The notes under the pieces were generated by a model, which worked only from the letters and a program-made list of their open reading frames with translations, was not told the origin of the DNA and did not search any database. 33,747 nt of DNA from Armatimonadota bacterium (GTDB lineage: Bacteria > Armatimonadota > Armatimonadia > Armatimonadales > Armatimonadaceae): assembly GCA_026392155.1 (NCBI GenBank), contig JAPLCP010000154.1, positions 1 through 33,747 on the forward strand. The letters are read 5' to 3'. The position numbers were made by a program, and so were the translations under genes. Shown piece after piece: positions 8,091 to 15,890 of the stretch (its first letter is position 1; every line of letters starts with the position of its first letter).

Positions 8091-9527
8091 CTAATCCTCA
8101 GAAACCAGCGGTAGGTGCTGGAGCCGCTGTTTCGGGGGCATACGCGGCGAGAGATCAGCTTTGTGACGTGCTCCAAAGCTGGTGAGGACTTGCTCCAGCG
8201 CGGGGAGCATGCCGGTGACGCGCTTGAGGCGGATGAGCGTGTCCCAGAGCGGCTCGAACTTCTTCCAGCCACCCGCGTAGGCCAGATGGCGTAGGCGATC
8301 CGGGAGGTTTTCTTTGACAGATGCCCCGGCGAAGAGCTTGCGCCAGGAGTAGAACTCGCGGTAGGCGCGCCAGTAGCCGTATTCGAGCTGCTCCGGGGTC
8401 ATGCCGTGGGGCTGGAAGACCGTGTGGCGTGTGTCGTAGCGGTCCCAGTCGGAGTGCAGAAGCCGCCCCTCGGCCTTCATGCGCTTATAGAGCGCGGTGC
8501 CGGGATATGGTGTCAGGATGTGAAATGTCGCCGTCTCGATTCCCTGCGAGACCGCCCAGTCCACGGTGCGCTCAAAGACATCGGGGCCGTCGCCGTCCAT
8601 CCCGAAGACAAACGAGCCATTGGCCATCACGCCGCAGTCGCGGAGCTTTTTAATCGCGGCGTTGTAGTCTCGCCCTAGGTTCTGTCCCTTGTGCTGCTCG
8701 GCTAAGTTCTCCTGCGAGAGCGTCTCGAACCCCACAAAGAGCGAGCGCAGCCCGACTTCGGCGGCTTTCTCGATCAGCCCGGGGCGCAGGATCGCCTGCA
8801 CCGTCCCTGCCGCCTGCCAGACCCGCCCCATCCCGCGCATTCCCTCAAAGAGCGCGTTGGCAAAGCGCACGTTGCCAAAGAGATGGTCGTCCAGAAAGTA
8901 CAGATGCTTGCCCGGCAGCCGCTCGATCTCCGCCAGGGCTTCGTCCACGGCCTGCGTGTAGAAGTGCTTCCCGCCCGCAAAAAACGCGTCCTTGTAGCAA
9001 AAGTCGCAGTGGTGCGGGCAGCCACGCGAGACCACAATCGAGTTGGGGACGAGATAGAGATGGCGCTTGATCAAGTCCCGGCGGATCGGCGGCATTCCCT
9101 CCAGCGTCCGGCTCACCGAGGCGTAGCGCGGCTGGGGCTGGCCCGCCTGAAAATCCTTGAGAAACTGCGGCCAGATGTCCTCACCCGGCCCCAGAAAGAT
9201 CGCATCGGCATGGGCTGCGGCTTCATCGGGGAGCGATGTCACGTGCAGCCCACCCAAGCAGACAAACGCCCCGCGTGCCCGGTAGTGATCGGCGAGCGCA
9301 TAGGCCCGCCGCGCCGATGTGATGTAGACCTCGATCGCCACAATATCGGGTGTATCGTCTAAGTGCAGCACCTCCACGTGATCGTCTTCAAGCGTCGCCT
9401 CCCAGCCGTCGGGAAGATACCCCGCCAGTGTCGCCAGCCCAAGCGGCGGAAAAAGGCTGTACTTGATGGGCCGAAAGAGCGGAGACTTCGCCTCAGTGAG
9501 AGCGGGGAGGATAAACTTGACGTGCAT
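8091..9527 (-). CDS. B12-binding-domain radical SAM protein
   Basis: The 478-residue protein has an N-terminal cobalamin-binding-like Rossmann domain (about 1-130, with CLGGLHVTSLP at 90-100 and GPGEDIWPQFL). It is followed by a radical SAM barrel with the cluster motif SRGCPHHCDFCY, giving Cys170, Cys174 and Cys177 in CxxxCxxC spacing. The SAM-binding and strand motifs (YFLDDHLFGN, LFVGFETLS, FVFGMDGDGPDVF) follow, and a helical C-terminal region of DUF4070 type completes it. Such enzymes do radical methylations or ring rearrangements, for example on lipids or natural products; the substrate is not evident. The canonical DxHxxG lower-ligand motif is not obvious. It diverges from the GH29 gene and stops 53 bases before lacI. 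Confidence 0.85.
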   Translation of the reverse strand: MHVKFILPALTEAKSPLFRPIKYSLFPPLGLATLAGYLPDGWEATLEDDHVEVLHLDDTPDIVAIEVYITSARRAYALADHYRARGAFVCLGGLHVTSLPDEAAAHADAIFLGPGEDIWPQFLKDFQAGQPQPRYASVSRTLEGMPPIRRDLIKRHLYLVPNSIVVSRGCPHHCDFCYKDAFFAGGKHFYTQAVDEALAEIERLPGKHLYFLDDHLFGNVRFANALFEGMRGMGRVWQAAGTVQAILRPGLIEKAAEVGLRSLFVGFETLSQENLAEQHKGQNLGRDYNAAIKKLRDCGVMANGSFVFGMDGDGPDVFERTVDWAVSQGIETATFHILTPYPGTALYKRMKAEGRLLHSDWDRYDTRHTVFQPHGMTPEQLEYGYWRAYREFYSWRKLFAGASVKENLPDRLRHLAYAGGWKKFEPLWDTLIRLKRVTGMLPALEQVLTSFGARHKADLSPRMPPKQRLQHLPLVSED

Positions 9528-9540
9528 ATTTTTATAAATA

Positions 9541-9562
9541 CAAAGAACTTTGTTTTACAAAG
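9541..9562. promoter_or_regulatory. CAAAG/CTTTG repeat cluster between divergent genes
   Basis: CAAAG (9541-9545), CTTTG (9548-9552) and CAAAG (9558-9562) alternate within 22 bases. CTTTGT and ACAAAG (9548-9553, 9557-9562) make a perfect 6-bp inverted repeat with a TTT loop. It lies 14-35 bases upstream of the radical SAM start, in the shared region with the GH29 gene, where a regulator could act on either promoter. Function is inferred from position only. Confidence 0.35.
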
Positions 9563-9616
9563 CATATAAGGAAATGAGCTTCTTGTCAAGTGTCCCCGAG
9601 GACTCGTGGTTCCGGC

Positions 9617-9622
9617 TATAAT
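9617..9622 (+). promoter_or_regulatory. -10 box (TATAAT), leaderless promoter of the GH29 gene
   Basis: A consensus TATAAT ends 5 bases before the ATG at 9628, so transcription should start at or beside the start codon. No Shine-Dalgarno sequence and no clear -35 box are present. This is one of nine TANAAT boxes at nearly the same spacing in the window. Confidence 0.65.
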
Positions 9623-9627
9623 AAGCT

Positions 9628-10923
9628 ATGTCTACGACGATTCCACAACCTGAGCCGACTCCCGGCGATACGTCCTGGTTTACCCACGACCGCTTTGGTA
9701 TGTTTATCCACTGGGGCCTCTACGCCCTGGGCGCGCGCCATGAGTGGCTCAAGAACTACGAGCAGCTCACCGATGAGCGCTACGAGCGGTATTTTAAGTT
9801 CTTCGATCCCGATCTCTACGACCCTGAGGTCTGGGCGAGCGCGGCGGAGAACGCGGGGATGAAGTACTTTGTCATCACCACCAAGCACCACGAAGGCTTC
9901 TGTCTCTGGGACTCGGCGCTGACGGACTACAAGGCCACCAACACCCCCGCCAAGCGCGATCTCTTGCGCCCGATGGTGGATGCCTTCCGTGGCCACGGCC
10001 TCAAGACGGGTTTTTACCACTCGCTGATTGACTGGCACCACCCGGACTTTGTGGTGGACGGCGTCCATCCGCAGCGCAGCTCGCCGGACAAAGACGCGCT
10101 GAACGCGGGCCGCGACCAGAGCCGCTACGCGAAGTATCTCCACGGCCAAGTGCGCGAGATTCTCTCCGAGTTTGGCAAGATTGATATTCTCTGGTGCGAC
10201 TTCTCCTACCCGCCCCAGAAAGGCCGCGCGGACTGGGACAGCGAGAATCTTTATAAGCTGATTCGCGAGCTACAGCCCCATATTATTTTGAATGACCGAA
10301 TGGACCTGGAAGCGGGCTGGGATATCAAGACCCCTGAGCAGTTCCAGCCGCGCCAGTGGGTGCAGTTCCAGGGCAAGCCGGTCACCTGGGAAGCCTGCCA
10401 GACCTTTAGCGGCTCTTGGGGCTACCATAGAGATGAGTCCAGCTGGAAGTCGCTGGAGATGTTGGTGCAGATGCTGATCGACACGGTGAGCAAGGGCGGC
10501 AATCTCCTGCTCAATGTCGGCCCGACCGGGCGCGGTGAGTTTGATGTGCGCGCTCTGGATCGCCTCCAGGGTATGGGCGAGTGGATGAAGCGCCACTCGC
10601 GCTCGATCTACGGCTGCACCCAGGCTCCTGCTGAGTTTGGCGCTGCTCCTCAAGACTGCCGCTACACCTACAACCCCACTACCAACCGGCTCTATGTCCA
10701 CGTGCTCGCCTGGCCCTTCGGTCAGCTCTATCTCGATGGCCTCGATCCGGCACGTGTCGAGTACGCCCAGCTTCTTAATGATGCGTCGGAAGTTCTCATG
10801 AAAGATATCGAGCCTTGGCAGCACGATTTTTCGGGGGACAACAAGCGAGCGTCGCTAGCCCTGCGCCTCCCGATCCAGAAGCCCAATGTGACGGTTCCGG
10901 TGATCGAGATCTTTCTGAAGTAG
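9628..10923 (+). CDS. Glycoside hydrolase family 29 alpha-L-fucosidase
   Basis: The 431-residue protein matches GH29: WFTHDRFGMFIHWGLYAL at the N-terminus, YFVITTKHHEGFCLWDS at 80-96, GLKTGFYHSLIDWHHPD at 124-140 and DILWCDFSY, with the probable nucleophile Asp191. KGGNLLLNVGPTGRGEFD is the conserved end of the catalytic barrel. It should release alpha-linked L-fucose by a retaining mechanism. No signal peptide is seen, so it probably acts on imported oligosaccharides. The ATG is set by the TATAAT box just upstream. It is a single-gene unit closed by a strong terminator at 10947-10990. Confidence 0.93.
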   Translation: MSTTIPQPEPTPGDTSWFTHDRFGMFIHWGLYALGARHEWLKNYEQLTDERYERYFKFFDPDLYDPEVWASAAENAGMKYFVITTKHHEGFCLWDSALTDYKATNTPAKRDLLRPMVDAFRGHGLKTGFYHSLIDWHHPDFVVDGVHPQRSSPDKDALNAGRDQSRYAKYLHGQVREILSEFGKIDILWCDFSYPPQKGRADWDSENLYKLIRELQPHIILNDRMDLEAGWDIKTPEQFQPRQWVQFQGKPVTWEACQTFSGSWGYHRDESSWKSLEMLVQMLIDTVSKGGNLLLNVGPTGRGEFDVRALDRLQGMGEWMKRHSRSIYGCTQAPAEFGAAPQDCRYTYNPTTNRLYVHVLAWPFGQLYLDGLDPARVEYAQLLNDASEVLMKDIEPWQHDFSGDNKRASLALRLPIQKPNVTVPVIEIFLK

Positions 10924-10946
10924 CGCGTCGTCTCTCCAGGCTCCCC

Positions 10947-10990
10947 AAAAGAGTGTGTTTCCTAAGTTTTAGGGAACGCACTCTTTTTTT
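10947..10990 (+). terminator. Rho-independent terminator after the GH29 gene
   Basis: Bases 10947-10965 and 10969-10987 pair over 19 positions with two G-U pairs and a 3-base loop, followed by a T run to 10990. The A-rich left arm also allows some function in the reverse direction. Confidence 0.9.
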
Positions 10991-11029
10991 CGTCTGTTAT
11001 GAGTCACGATATTAAATTCTCAATTTGTA

Positions 11030-11058
11030 TTGACATACATCAAGAATAGATGTACAAT
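11030..11058 (+). promoter_or_regulatory. Sigma70-type promoter of the PadR operon with embedded inverted repeat
   Basis: A perfect -35 box TTGACA (11030-11035), a 17-bp spacer and TACAAT (11053-11058) form the best promoter in the window. Between and across the boxes, TACATC (11036-11041) and GATGTA (11049-11054) are inverted repeats with a 7-base gap. They contain ACAT and ATGT half-sites like those bound by PadR proteins, so autorepression is likely. Confidence 0.8.
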
Positions 11059-11070
11059 TGAACTGGATGC

Positions 11071-11427
11071 ATGAAGCTCATGAAATCTAGTAAAGATAGC
11101 GCTAAAAGCGACACCCTGACCCTGATTCTCGCCGTTCTGGTTAGTGCTCCTAACCATGGCTATGGAATCGCTCGTGCCATTGAAGGTCTGAGTGAGGAGC
11201 TCTTTCAGGTGGGGGAAGGGGCGCTCTATCCCGCATTGCGAACTCTCGAAAACGCGGGTTTTATCGTGGGGGCATGGGAGGTTCAGGGAAGTGGTCCTGC
11301 CCGGAAGACCTATACCATCACCGATTTGGGTTTAAAAGAGCACGAAAGACGAACACAAGAGTGGGAGAACTTTAAGCGTGCTATGGATAAGATACTAAGA
11401 GGTAATCCAGGTGTCCAAATGGCTTAA
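11071..11427 (+). CDS. PadR-family transcriptional regulator
   Basis: The 118-residue protein is a PadR winged helix: DTLTLILAVLVSAPNHGYGIA at about 14-34, then GEGALYPALRTLENAGFI at 48-65, and RKTYTITDLGLKEHERR at 78-94 forming the wing and dimer helix. PadR proteins are usually small-molecule-responsive repressors that control the adjacent operon. The stop overlaps the start of the following HAAS-like membrane gene, a common PadR pairing. The start may be ATG 11071 or 11080. An out-of-frame ATG at 11067, nearer to the promoter, would make only a 7-residue peptide. No Shine-Dalgarno sequence is visible. Confidence 0.92.
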   Translation: MKLMKSSKDSAKSDTLTLILAVLVSAPNHGYGIARAIEGLSEELFQVGEGALYPALRTLENAGFIVGAWEVQGSGPARKTYTITDLGLKEHERRTQEWENFKRAMDKILRGNPGVQMA

Positions 11428-12100
11428 TGCATTTCCTTTATCGGATAGTAAAGTGCTCCAGATCTATCTGGAGCGACTTGTGAAGCATCTTCCCAAGGAA
11501 GTTCAGGCTCTGCATATTACGGAGCTTCGTGAGCATCTTGAGTTTCTTATTTCCGATCAGCAAGCGCGAGGTCTCTCTCGTGAAGAGGCTCAGAAAGAAG
11601 CCCTCCGAAGATTTGGAGCACCTAACCCCATTGCGGAGCGGCTAAAGCGAGCATGGCTAGGCTCTCCGCAGGGCAGAGCGGGCTCGTCGGTAATGGCTCT
11701 TCGTTTCACGCTGGCCTGCGTGGGGCTGCCTGTGCTAGGACACCTACTCCTCGCGTTTTGTGAGCTTTATCTCGCTGGGACCACCTGTAAGAGTCCGCTT
11801 ATCCAGCAGACGCTCTCGCTGCTGGTCACAGACTACCTCATGGTTCACCGGGGGATGTTGCTGCCGATCTTAGGCTTCTTGCCACTTTTTTATAGCTGGC
11901 AGCTACGTGCTCGGTTCCAAGGAGGGCCGATCGCTGCAGGGCTTACCGTGGCGGTAGTCCTGATCTCTCTCATGTGCTTCCATTCTGAGGCGATGGAAAC
12001 ACTTCTCTGGTGCCAGATGATGCTCTGTCTTGGACTGGGGCTTCTCTTTCGAAGACAGCCTGCATTGCTAACTGCCCACCACTCTCTGACCTCACGTTAA
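11411..12100 (+). CDS. HAAS/permease-prefix-like domain membrane protein
   Basis: A GTG start inside the end of padR is preceded by AGAGG at 8 bases. The first 80 residues (PKEVQALHITELREHLEFLISDQQARGLSREEAQKEALRRFG) look like the HAAS or permease-prefix helical domain that often follows PadR genes. After it come about four membrane segments (roughly 95-120, 135-155, 170-190 and 192-212). The protein has 229 residues. It probably acts in a membrane stress or signalling response controlled by PadR. The domain assignment is by eye, and the function is inferred only from the gene pairing. Confidence 0.75.
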   Translation: MSKWLNAFPLSDSKVLQIYLERLVKHLPKEVQALHITELREHLEFLISDQQARGLSREEAQKEALRRFGAPNPIAERLKRAWLGSPQGRAGSSVMALRFTLACVGLPVLGHLLLAFCELYLAGTTCKSPLIQQTLSLLVTDYLMVHRGMLLPILGFLPLFYSWQLRARFQGGPIAAGLTVAVVLISLMCFHSEAMETLLWCQMMLCLGLGLLFRRQPALLTAHHSLTSR

Positions 12101-12127
12101 ATAAAAAAACCGAAAGGAAGATGCACC

Positions 12128-12808
12128 ATGCGTCCCCTCGTTACGATTGCTTGTTTATCCACCCTTGCCCTAGCCCTTGTCGGCTGTGGCTCTAGCTCCA
12201 GTGGCACCTCACCACGACTTCGTGTCGTTCATGCCTCGCCCAATGCGCCTCAGGTTGATGTCCTGATAGACGATGTTCGTGAGCTTAGCAGCGTCCCCTA
12301 CAAGGCCAGCTCGCCCTACCTGGGGGTGTTTGCAGGGACACGCAATGTCAAGGTCAATGCCGCCGGAACCTCCACGACGGTGATCAATGCCAATCTCACA
12401 CTGTTGAATAACACCGACACCACGGTTCTGGCAACCGGTCGCCTCGCCAGTATCGAGCCCCTTGTCTTGACCGACAACAATACCCCACCCACCGCAGGCA
12501 ATATCAAGCTGCGTCTTGTGCACTCCGCTCCGGGTGCGGGAAATGTGGATATCTATGTCACCGCTCCAACCGCAAGCCTCGCCAGCGCCACGCCCAATTT
12601 CTCCAACGTGCCTTTTAAGGGAGCTTCCAGCTACCTCAATGTCCCCGCAGGCACCTACCGTGTTCGCATCACCCCCGCAGGCACCAAGACCGTTGCCATT
12701 GATAGCGGCTCGGTAACCCTGACGGCGGGACAGATTCGCACGGCTGTCGCAGTGGGTGATCCGGGTGTCGGCCAGGATCTGGGCGCGATTATCTTGGCAG
12801 ATAACTAA
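12128..12808 (+). CDS. DUF4397 domain lipoprotein
   Basis: The 226-residue protein begins with a signal peptide ending in LALVGC (Cys20), so it is a lipoprotein. Two tandem DUF4397-type repeats follow: LRVVHASPNAPQVDVLIDD...VPYKASSPYLGVFAGTRNVKV, and LRLVHSAPGAGNVDIYVTA...VPFKGASSYLNVPAGTYRVRI. The domain is a beta-rich extracytoplasmic module of unknown role. A clear AAAGGAAG Shine-Dalgarno sequence lies 7 bases before the ATG, unlike the leaderless genes, in keeping with an internal operon position 27 bases after the membrane protein gene. Confidence 0.88.
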   Translation: MRPLVTIACLSTLALALVGCGSSSSGTSPRLRVVHASPNAPQVDVLIDDVRELSSVPYKASSPYLGVFAGTRNVKVNAAGTSTTVINANLTLLNNTDTTVLATGRLASIEPLVLTDNNTPPTAGNIKLRLVHSAPGAGNVDIYVTAPTASLASATPNFSNVPFKGASSYLNVPAGTYRVRITPAGTKTVAIDSGSVTLTAGQIRTAVAVGDPGVGQDLGAIILADN

Positions 12809-12819
12809 GGGGGTTTCTT

Positions 12820-13599
12820 ATGAAATGCCTAAAAATCTTACTGGGAGCTGCCGCTTCTCTCACGCTCTTGGCAGGCTGTGGCGGTGGGGGAAGTGTTTCG
12901 TCCCCCCCTGCCGGAACGCGTGTCACGAAGCAAGAGATTGTGGCGGCTGTTGAGCAAGGCTTCGCCTCAAAGCAACAGAGCCAAGGCGCTGTATCAGGCA
13001 CATCACGATCAACACGCTCAGAAAGCTTAGCGGTCTACAACGAGTTCTATGAGCTCTGGGTCCTTCCGGTCGAAGGAGGCGAGGACTTCTTCAGCGACTC
13101 CGCGCTGACCCAACCGGCGGGGAAGGTGCGCGACTTCTACACGCCCGGAGAGCAGGGACAGTACTCGAAGGGCTCGACTATCGAGATCACTGCCGGGCCA
13201 CATAAGGGCTACAGCGCCACCTCCAGCGTGATTCTCGATAGCACTGGTCTGCGCTACGATGTCCAGGGAACCCATCCGGCGCGTGGCCCCTATAGCATGG
13301 TGATCTCCAGTATCGACGGGGTGACTGTCGCCAAGAATGGCTTCCGTGATGCGCAGGGCAACGTGCGCTACTACGATAGTGAGTACAGGAGTGACGGCAC
13401 GACAAAAGTGCGCTACAACAACGACAAGCTCTTCAATATCGAGCTCAACTACACCGCAGAGGGCACTGGCACAGGGATCGTCATGGGCTCGTCGGAGCTG
13501 CTCCCCGCGACCATCACCTGGGATCGGGACGGCTCGGGAACCATCACCTTCAAGGATGGCTCCAAGCAGAGCTTTACCGACTTCCGCTTCGATATCTAG
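12820..13599 (+). CDS. Lipoprotein of unknown function
   Basis: The 259-residue protein has a lipobox LTLLAGC (Cys20) followed by a glycine-rich linker. The mature part is rich in beta-type repeats, such as DSEYRSDGTTKVRYNNDKLFNIELNY, and reads like a toast-rack of antiparallel strands. No known domain is recognised. A GGGGG Shine-Dalgarno sequence lies 6 bases before the ATG and 11 bases separate it from the DUF4397 gene, so the two are co-transcribed. It is the last gene of the PadR operon. Confidence 0.8.
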   Translation: MKCLKILLGAAASLTLLAGCGGGGSVSSPPAGTRVTKQEIVAAVEQGFASKQQSQGAVSGTSRSTRSESLAVYNEFYELWVLPVEGGEDFFSDSALTQPAGKVRDFYTPGEQGQYSKGSTIEITAGPHKGYSATSSVILDSTGLRYDVQGTHPARGPYSMVISSIDGVTVAKNGFRDAQGNVRYYDSEYRSDGTTKVRYNNDKLFNIELNYTAEGTGTGIVMGSSELLPATITWDRDGSGTITFKDGSKQSFTDFRFDI

Positions 13600-13602
13600 C
13601 GG

Positions 13603-13608
13603 TACAAT
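13603..13608 (+). promoter_or_regulatory. -10 box (TACAAT), leaderless promoter of the esterase gene
   Basis: TACAAT begins 3 bases after the upstream stop codon and ends 6 bases before the ATG at 13615. The gene therefore has its own promoter although it looks operonic. Confidence 0.6.
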
Positions 13609-13614
13609 GACGGC

Positions 13615-14466
13615 ATGAGCTATCAGGATGTCGTCATTCAGCGCGAGGTCGCGTTTCTCACACCGGATCGGAAAGAGAAGCTCGACCTCTACCTCCCAGC
13701 AAACCGTGCGCCGGGAACGCGCTCGCCGGGTGTGGTGATTATCCACGGTGGCGGCTGGACCGGCGGGAGCAAGTCCGCGGGGCGGGAGCTTAATATCGGC
13801 ACGACTCTGGCTAAGGCGGGCTATGTCTGTGTGAGCATTGACTACCGTCTGGATAAGGCCGAACGCTGGCCGACCAATGTCTGGGACTGTAAGAACGCGG
13901 TTCGTTATCTTCGGGCCAACGCGGAGAAACTAGGCATTGATGTCAATCATATTGGGGTGATCGGTGGCTCGGCAGGGGGACATCTGGCGCTGATGCTGGG
14001 CGTCACCGATGGCATTAAAGAGCTGGAGCCGCCTATGCCCTATCCTGGAGTCTCTAGCCGCGTTCAGGCCGTGGTGGATCTCTACGGCATTTCCGATATT
14101 CGTAGCCGCAAGCAGATCTCCCCCGACGGCACGCCGCTGGAAAAACGTGTGCCCTCGGATGCTGTCTTTGGCAACAAGCCCACGATCTCTGATGCCGACC
14201 GCGCCCTCGCCTCGCCCATCACGCACCTGAGGCGCGGCATCCCGCCGACTCTGATTCTCCACGGCGATAAAGACACCACGGTGGACATTGACCAGTCCCG
14301 CGACTTAGACAAGCGCCTCACGGAACTCAAGCTAGAGCACCAGCTGATTGTCGTCCCTGGCGCAGGCCATACATTTGATCTGCAAACCTGGAACAAAAAG
14401 CCCCTCGCCATGGACTTACGTCCGATTGTCACCGGCTTTTTCGACAAGCATCTCAAGCCCCGATAA
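13615..14466 (+). CDS. Alpha/beta hydrolase, carbohydrate-esterase-like (BD-FAE type)
   Basis: The 283-residue protein has the oxyanion motif HGGGW at 44-48, the nucleophile elbow GGSAGG with Ser119, the acid HGDKD with Asp220, and the histidine GAGHTFD with His252. This is the hormone-sensitive-lipase/BD-FAE type of carboxylesterase. Enzymes of this type include acetyl or feruloyl esterases that remove side groups from plant polysaccharides, as well as general esterases. No signal peptide is seen. The start is supported by the TACAAT box. The next gene starts 51 bases later. Confidence 0.88.
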   Translation: MSYQDVVIQREVAFLTPDRKEKLDLYLPANRAPGTRSPGVVIIHGGGWTGGSKSAGRELNIGTTLAKAGYVCVSIDYRLDKAERWPTNVWDCKNAVRYLRANAEKLGIDVNHIGVIGGSAGGHLALMLGVTDGIKELEPPMPYPGVSSRVQAVVDLYGISDIRSRKQISPDGTPLEKRVPSDAVFGNKPTISDADRALASPITHLRRGIPPTLILHGDKDTTVDIDQSRDLDKRLTELKLEHQLIVVPGAGHTFDLQTWNKKPLAMDLRPIVTGFFDKHLKPR

Positions 14467-14517
14467 CACAAAGAGCTCCGGGCAGGAAATCCTTGGCACA
14501 CCGTCGAACCAGAGAGC

Positions 14518-15288
14518 ATGACTAGAATTCCAATTGCAGTGCAGCTCTACTCGGTGCGCCACGAGTGTGAGAAAGACCTGGCGGGGACGCTGGCGAAGAT
14601 CAAGGCGATGGGCTACGAGGGCGTAGAGTTTGCCGGCTGGTACGGCAACGATGCAGCGACTTTGAAGGCGCTCCTCGACGAGCATGGCCTGAAGTGCGCG
14701 GGTGCCCACGTGGGAATTGACACGCTCCTTGGGGAGAACTTTGAGGCATCGGTGGCCTTCCACAAGACCCTAGGCAATAAATTTCTGATCGTCCCCGGTT
14801 TAGCCTCCAAGTGGACCAGCTCTACAGAGGCGTGGCTCGAAACGGCCAAAGTGTTCAATGAGATTAGTGCAAAGCTTGCGCCGTACGGCATGGTGACGGG
14901 CTACCACAACCATCACACGGAGTTCAAGCCGTTTACCGAAGGCGGGGAGCTGCCCTGGGACACGTTCTTTGGCAACACCAACAAAGAGATCGTGATGCAG
15001 TTCGATACCGGCAATGCGCTTCATGGCGGCTCGTCGGGCAAGGCGCTGGACTTTCTGACCCGCTACCCCGGTCGCGCCCTCACGATCCACCTCAAAGACT
15101 ATGATATTGCCAACGACTCCTACGCCCCACCGGTCGGGGATGGCGATGTTCCCTTTGCAGAGATCTTCACCGAGTGCGAGACCAACGGCAACACCGAGTG
15201 GTACATCGTCGAGTATGAAGACGATGCCTTGCCCGCGCTTGAGGGAATCGAGCGCTGCCTCGCGAATGTCAAGGCGATGGGTAAGTAG
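14518..15288 (+). CDS. Sugar phosphate isomerase/epimerase family protein (xylose-isomerase-like TIM barrel)
   Basis: The 256-residue protein has typical barrel segments: IAVQLYSVRHECEKDLAGTL, MGYEGVEFAGWYG, GYHNHHTEF, QFDTGNALHGG, TIHLKDYD and IVEYEDDAL. The Glu, Asp, His and Glu residues in these motifs are the usual divalent-metal ligands. Members interconvert or rearrange ketoses, inositol derivatives or hydroxypyruvate, so the exact substrate remains open. The ATG at 14518 has no TANAAT box and only a weak AGAGAG before it, so it may depend on transcription from the esterase promoter. Confidence 0.85.
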   Translation: MTRIPIAVQLYSVRHECEKDLAGTLAKIKAMGYEGVEFAGWYGNDAATLKALLDEHGLKCAGAHVGIDTLLGENFEASVAFHKTLGNKFLIVPGLASKWTSSTEAWLETAKVFNEISAKLAPYGMVTGYHNHHTEFKPFTEGGELPWDTFFGNTNKEIVMQFDTGNALHGGSSGKALDFLTRYPGRALTIHLKDYDIANDSYAPPVGDGDVPFAEIFTECETNGNTEWYIVEYEDDALPALEGIERCLANVKAMGK

Positions 15289-15296
15289 CTCTTCGG

Positions 15297-15869
15297 ATGG
15301 TCTTTGTCACGGCGTTTGAGCCTTTTGGTAGCTCCACGGTCAATGGCTCCCAGCAGGCGGCACTGCGCTGGGCAGTGCGCGACCCGGAGATCTCTCTGGT
15401 GGTCTTGCCGGTGGTGCGTGCGCAGGCGTGGAGTGCGGCGCAGGCGGCTCTCGTGGCACTTCCTGAGCCGCCGAAGCTCTGGCTCATGCTAGGCGAGGCG
15501 GGCCGTGAGCCGCAGACGGTGCGCCTCGAGAAAGTGGCGATCAACTGGGACGACTACCGGCTCCCCGATAACCTAGGGGAGCAACCGCGCGATGTGGCGA
15601 TCGTGCCCGGTGGCCCGGATGCCTACTTTGCCAGCCTCAATGTCGGACAAGTCGCGCTGGCTTTGGAGAGCAAGACCCCGTTGCCGGTGCAGGTAAGCCT
15701 CTCGGCAGGCTCATTTTTGTGTAACCACCTCGCCTATCAAGCGCTCCATGCGGCTCTTGCGTTCCCCTGCGCCTTTGTCCATGTCCCTGCCTGGCGGCCT
15801 GAAGACGGCCCCGAGGCGCTAGAAAAGCTCGTCACGACGCTCCAAGCCATAAAATCCGCCGCACTTTAG
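15297..15869 (+). CDS. pcp: Pyroglutamyl-peptidase I family protein
   Basis: The 190-residue protein fits peptidase family C15. It starts with VFVTAFEPFGSSTVNGS. The catalytic Glu lies in LEKVAINWDDYRLPDN (Glu78), the Cys in SAGSFLCNHLAYQAL (Cys142), and the His in FVHVPAW (His162). C15 enzymes remove N-terminal pyroglutamate from peptides in the cytoplasm. It is somewhat shorter than the usual 200-215 residues, but all three catalytic residues are present. It begins 8 bases after the isomerase-like gene and is probably co-transcribed with it. Confidence 0.88.
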   Translation: MVFVTAFEPFGSSTVNGSQQAALRWAVRDPEISLVVLPVVRAQAWSAAQAALVALPEPPKLWLMLGEAGREPQTVRLEKVAINWDDYRLPDNLGEQPRDVAIVPGGPDAYFASLNVGQVALALESKTPLPVQVSLSAGSFLCNHLAYQALHAALAFPCAFVHVPAWRPEDGPEALEKLVTTLQAIKSAAL

Positions 15870-15877
15870 TGATTTGG

Positions 15878-15883
15878 TACAAT
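15878..15883 (+). promoter_or_regulatory. Extended -10 box (TGG-TACAAT) of the sigma-like gene
   Basis: TACAAT with an upstream TGG (extended -10) ends 7 bases before the ATG at 15891. The box covers an earlier in-frame ATG at 15882, which therefore cannot be the start on this transcript. Confidence 0.6.
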
Positions 15884-15890
15884 GTCCACG

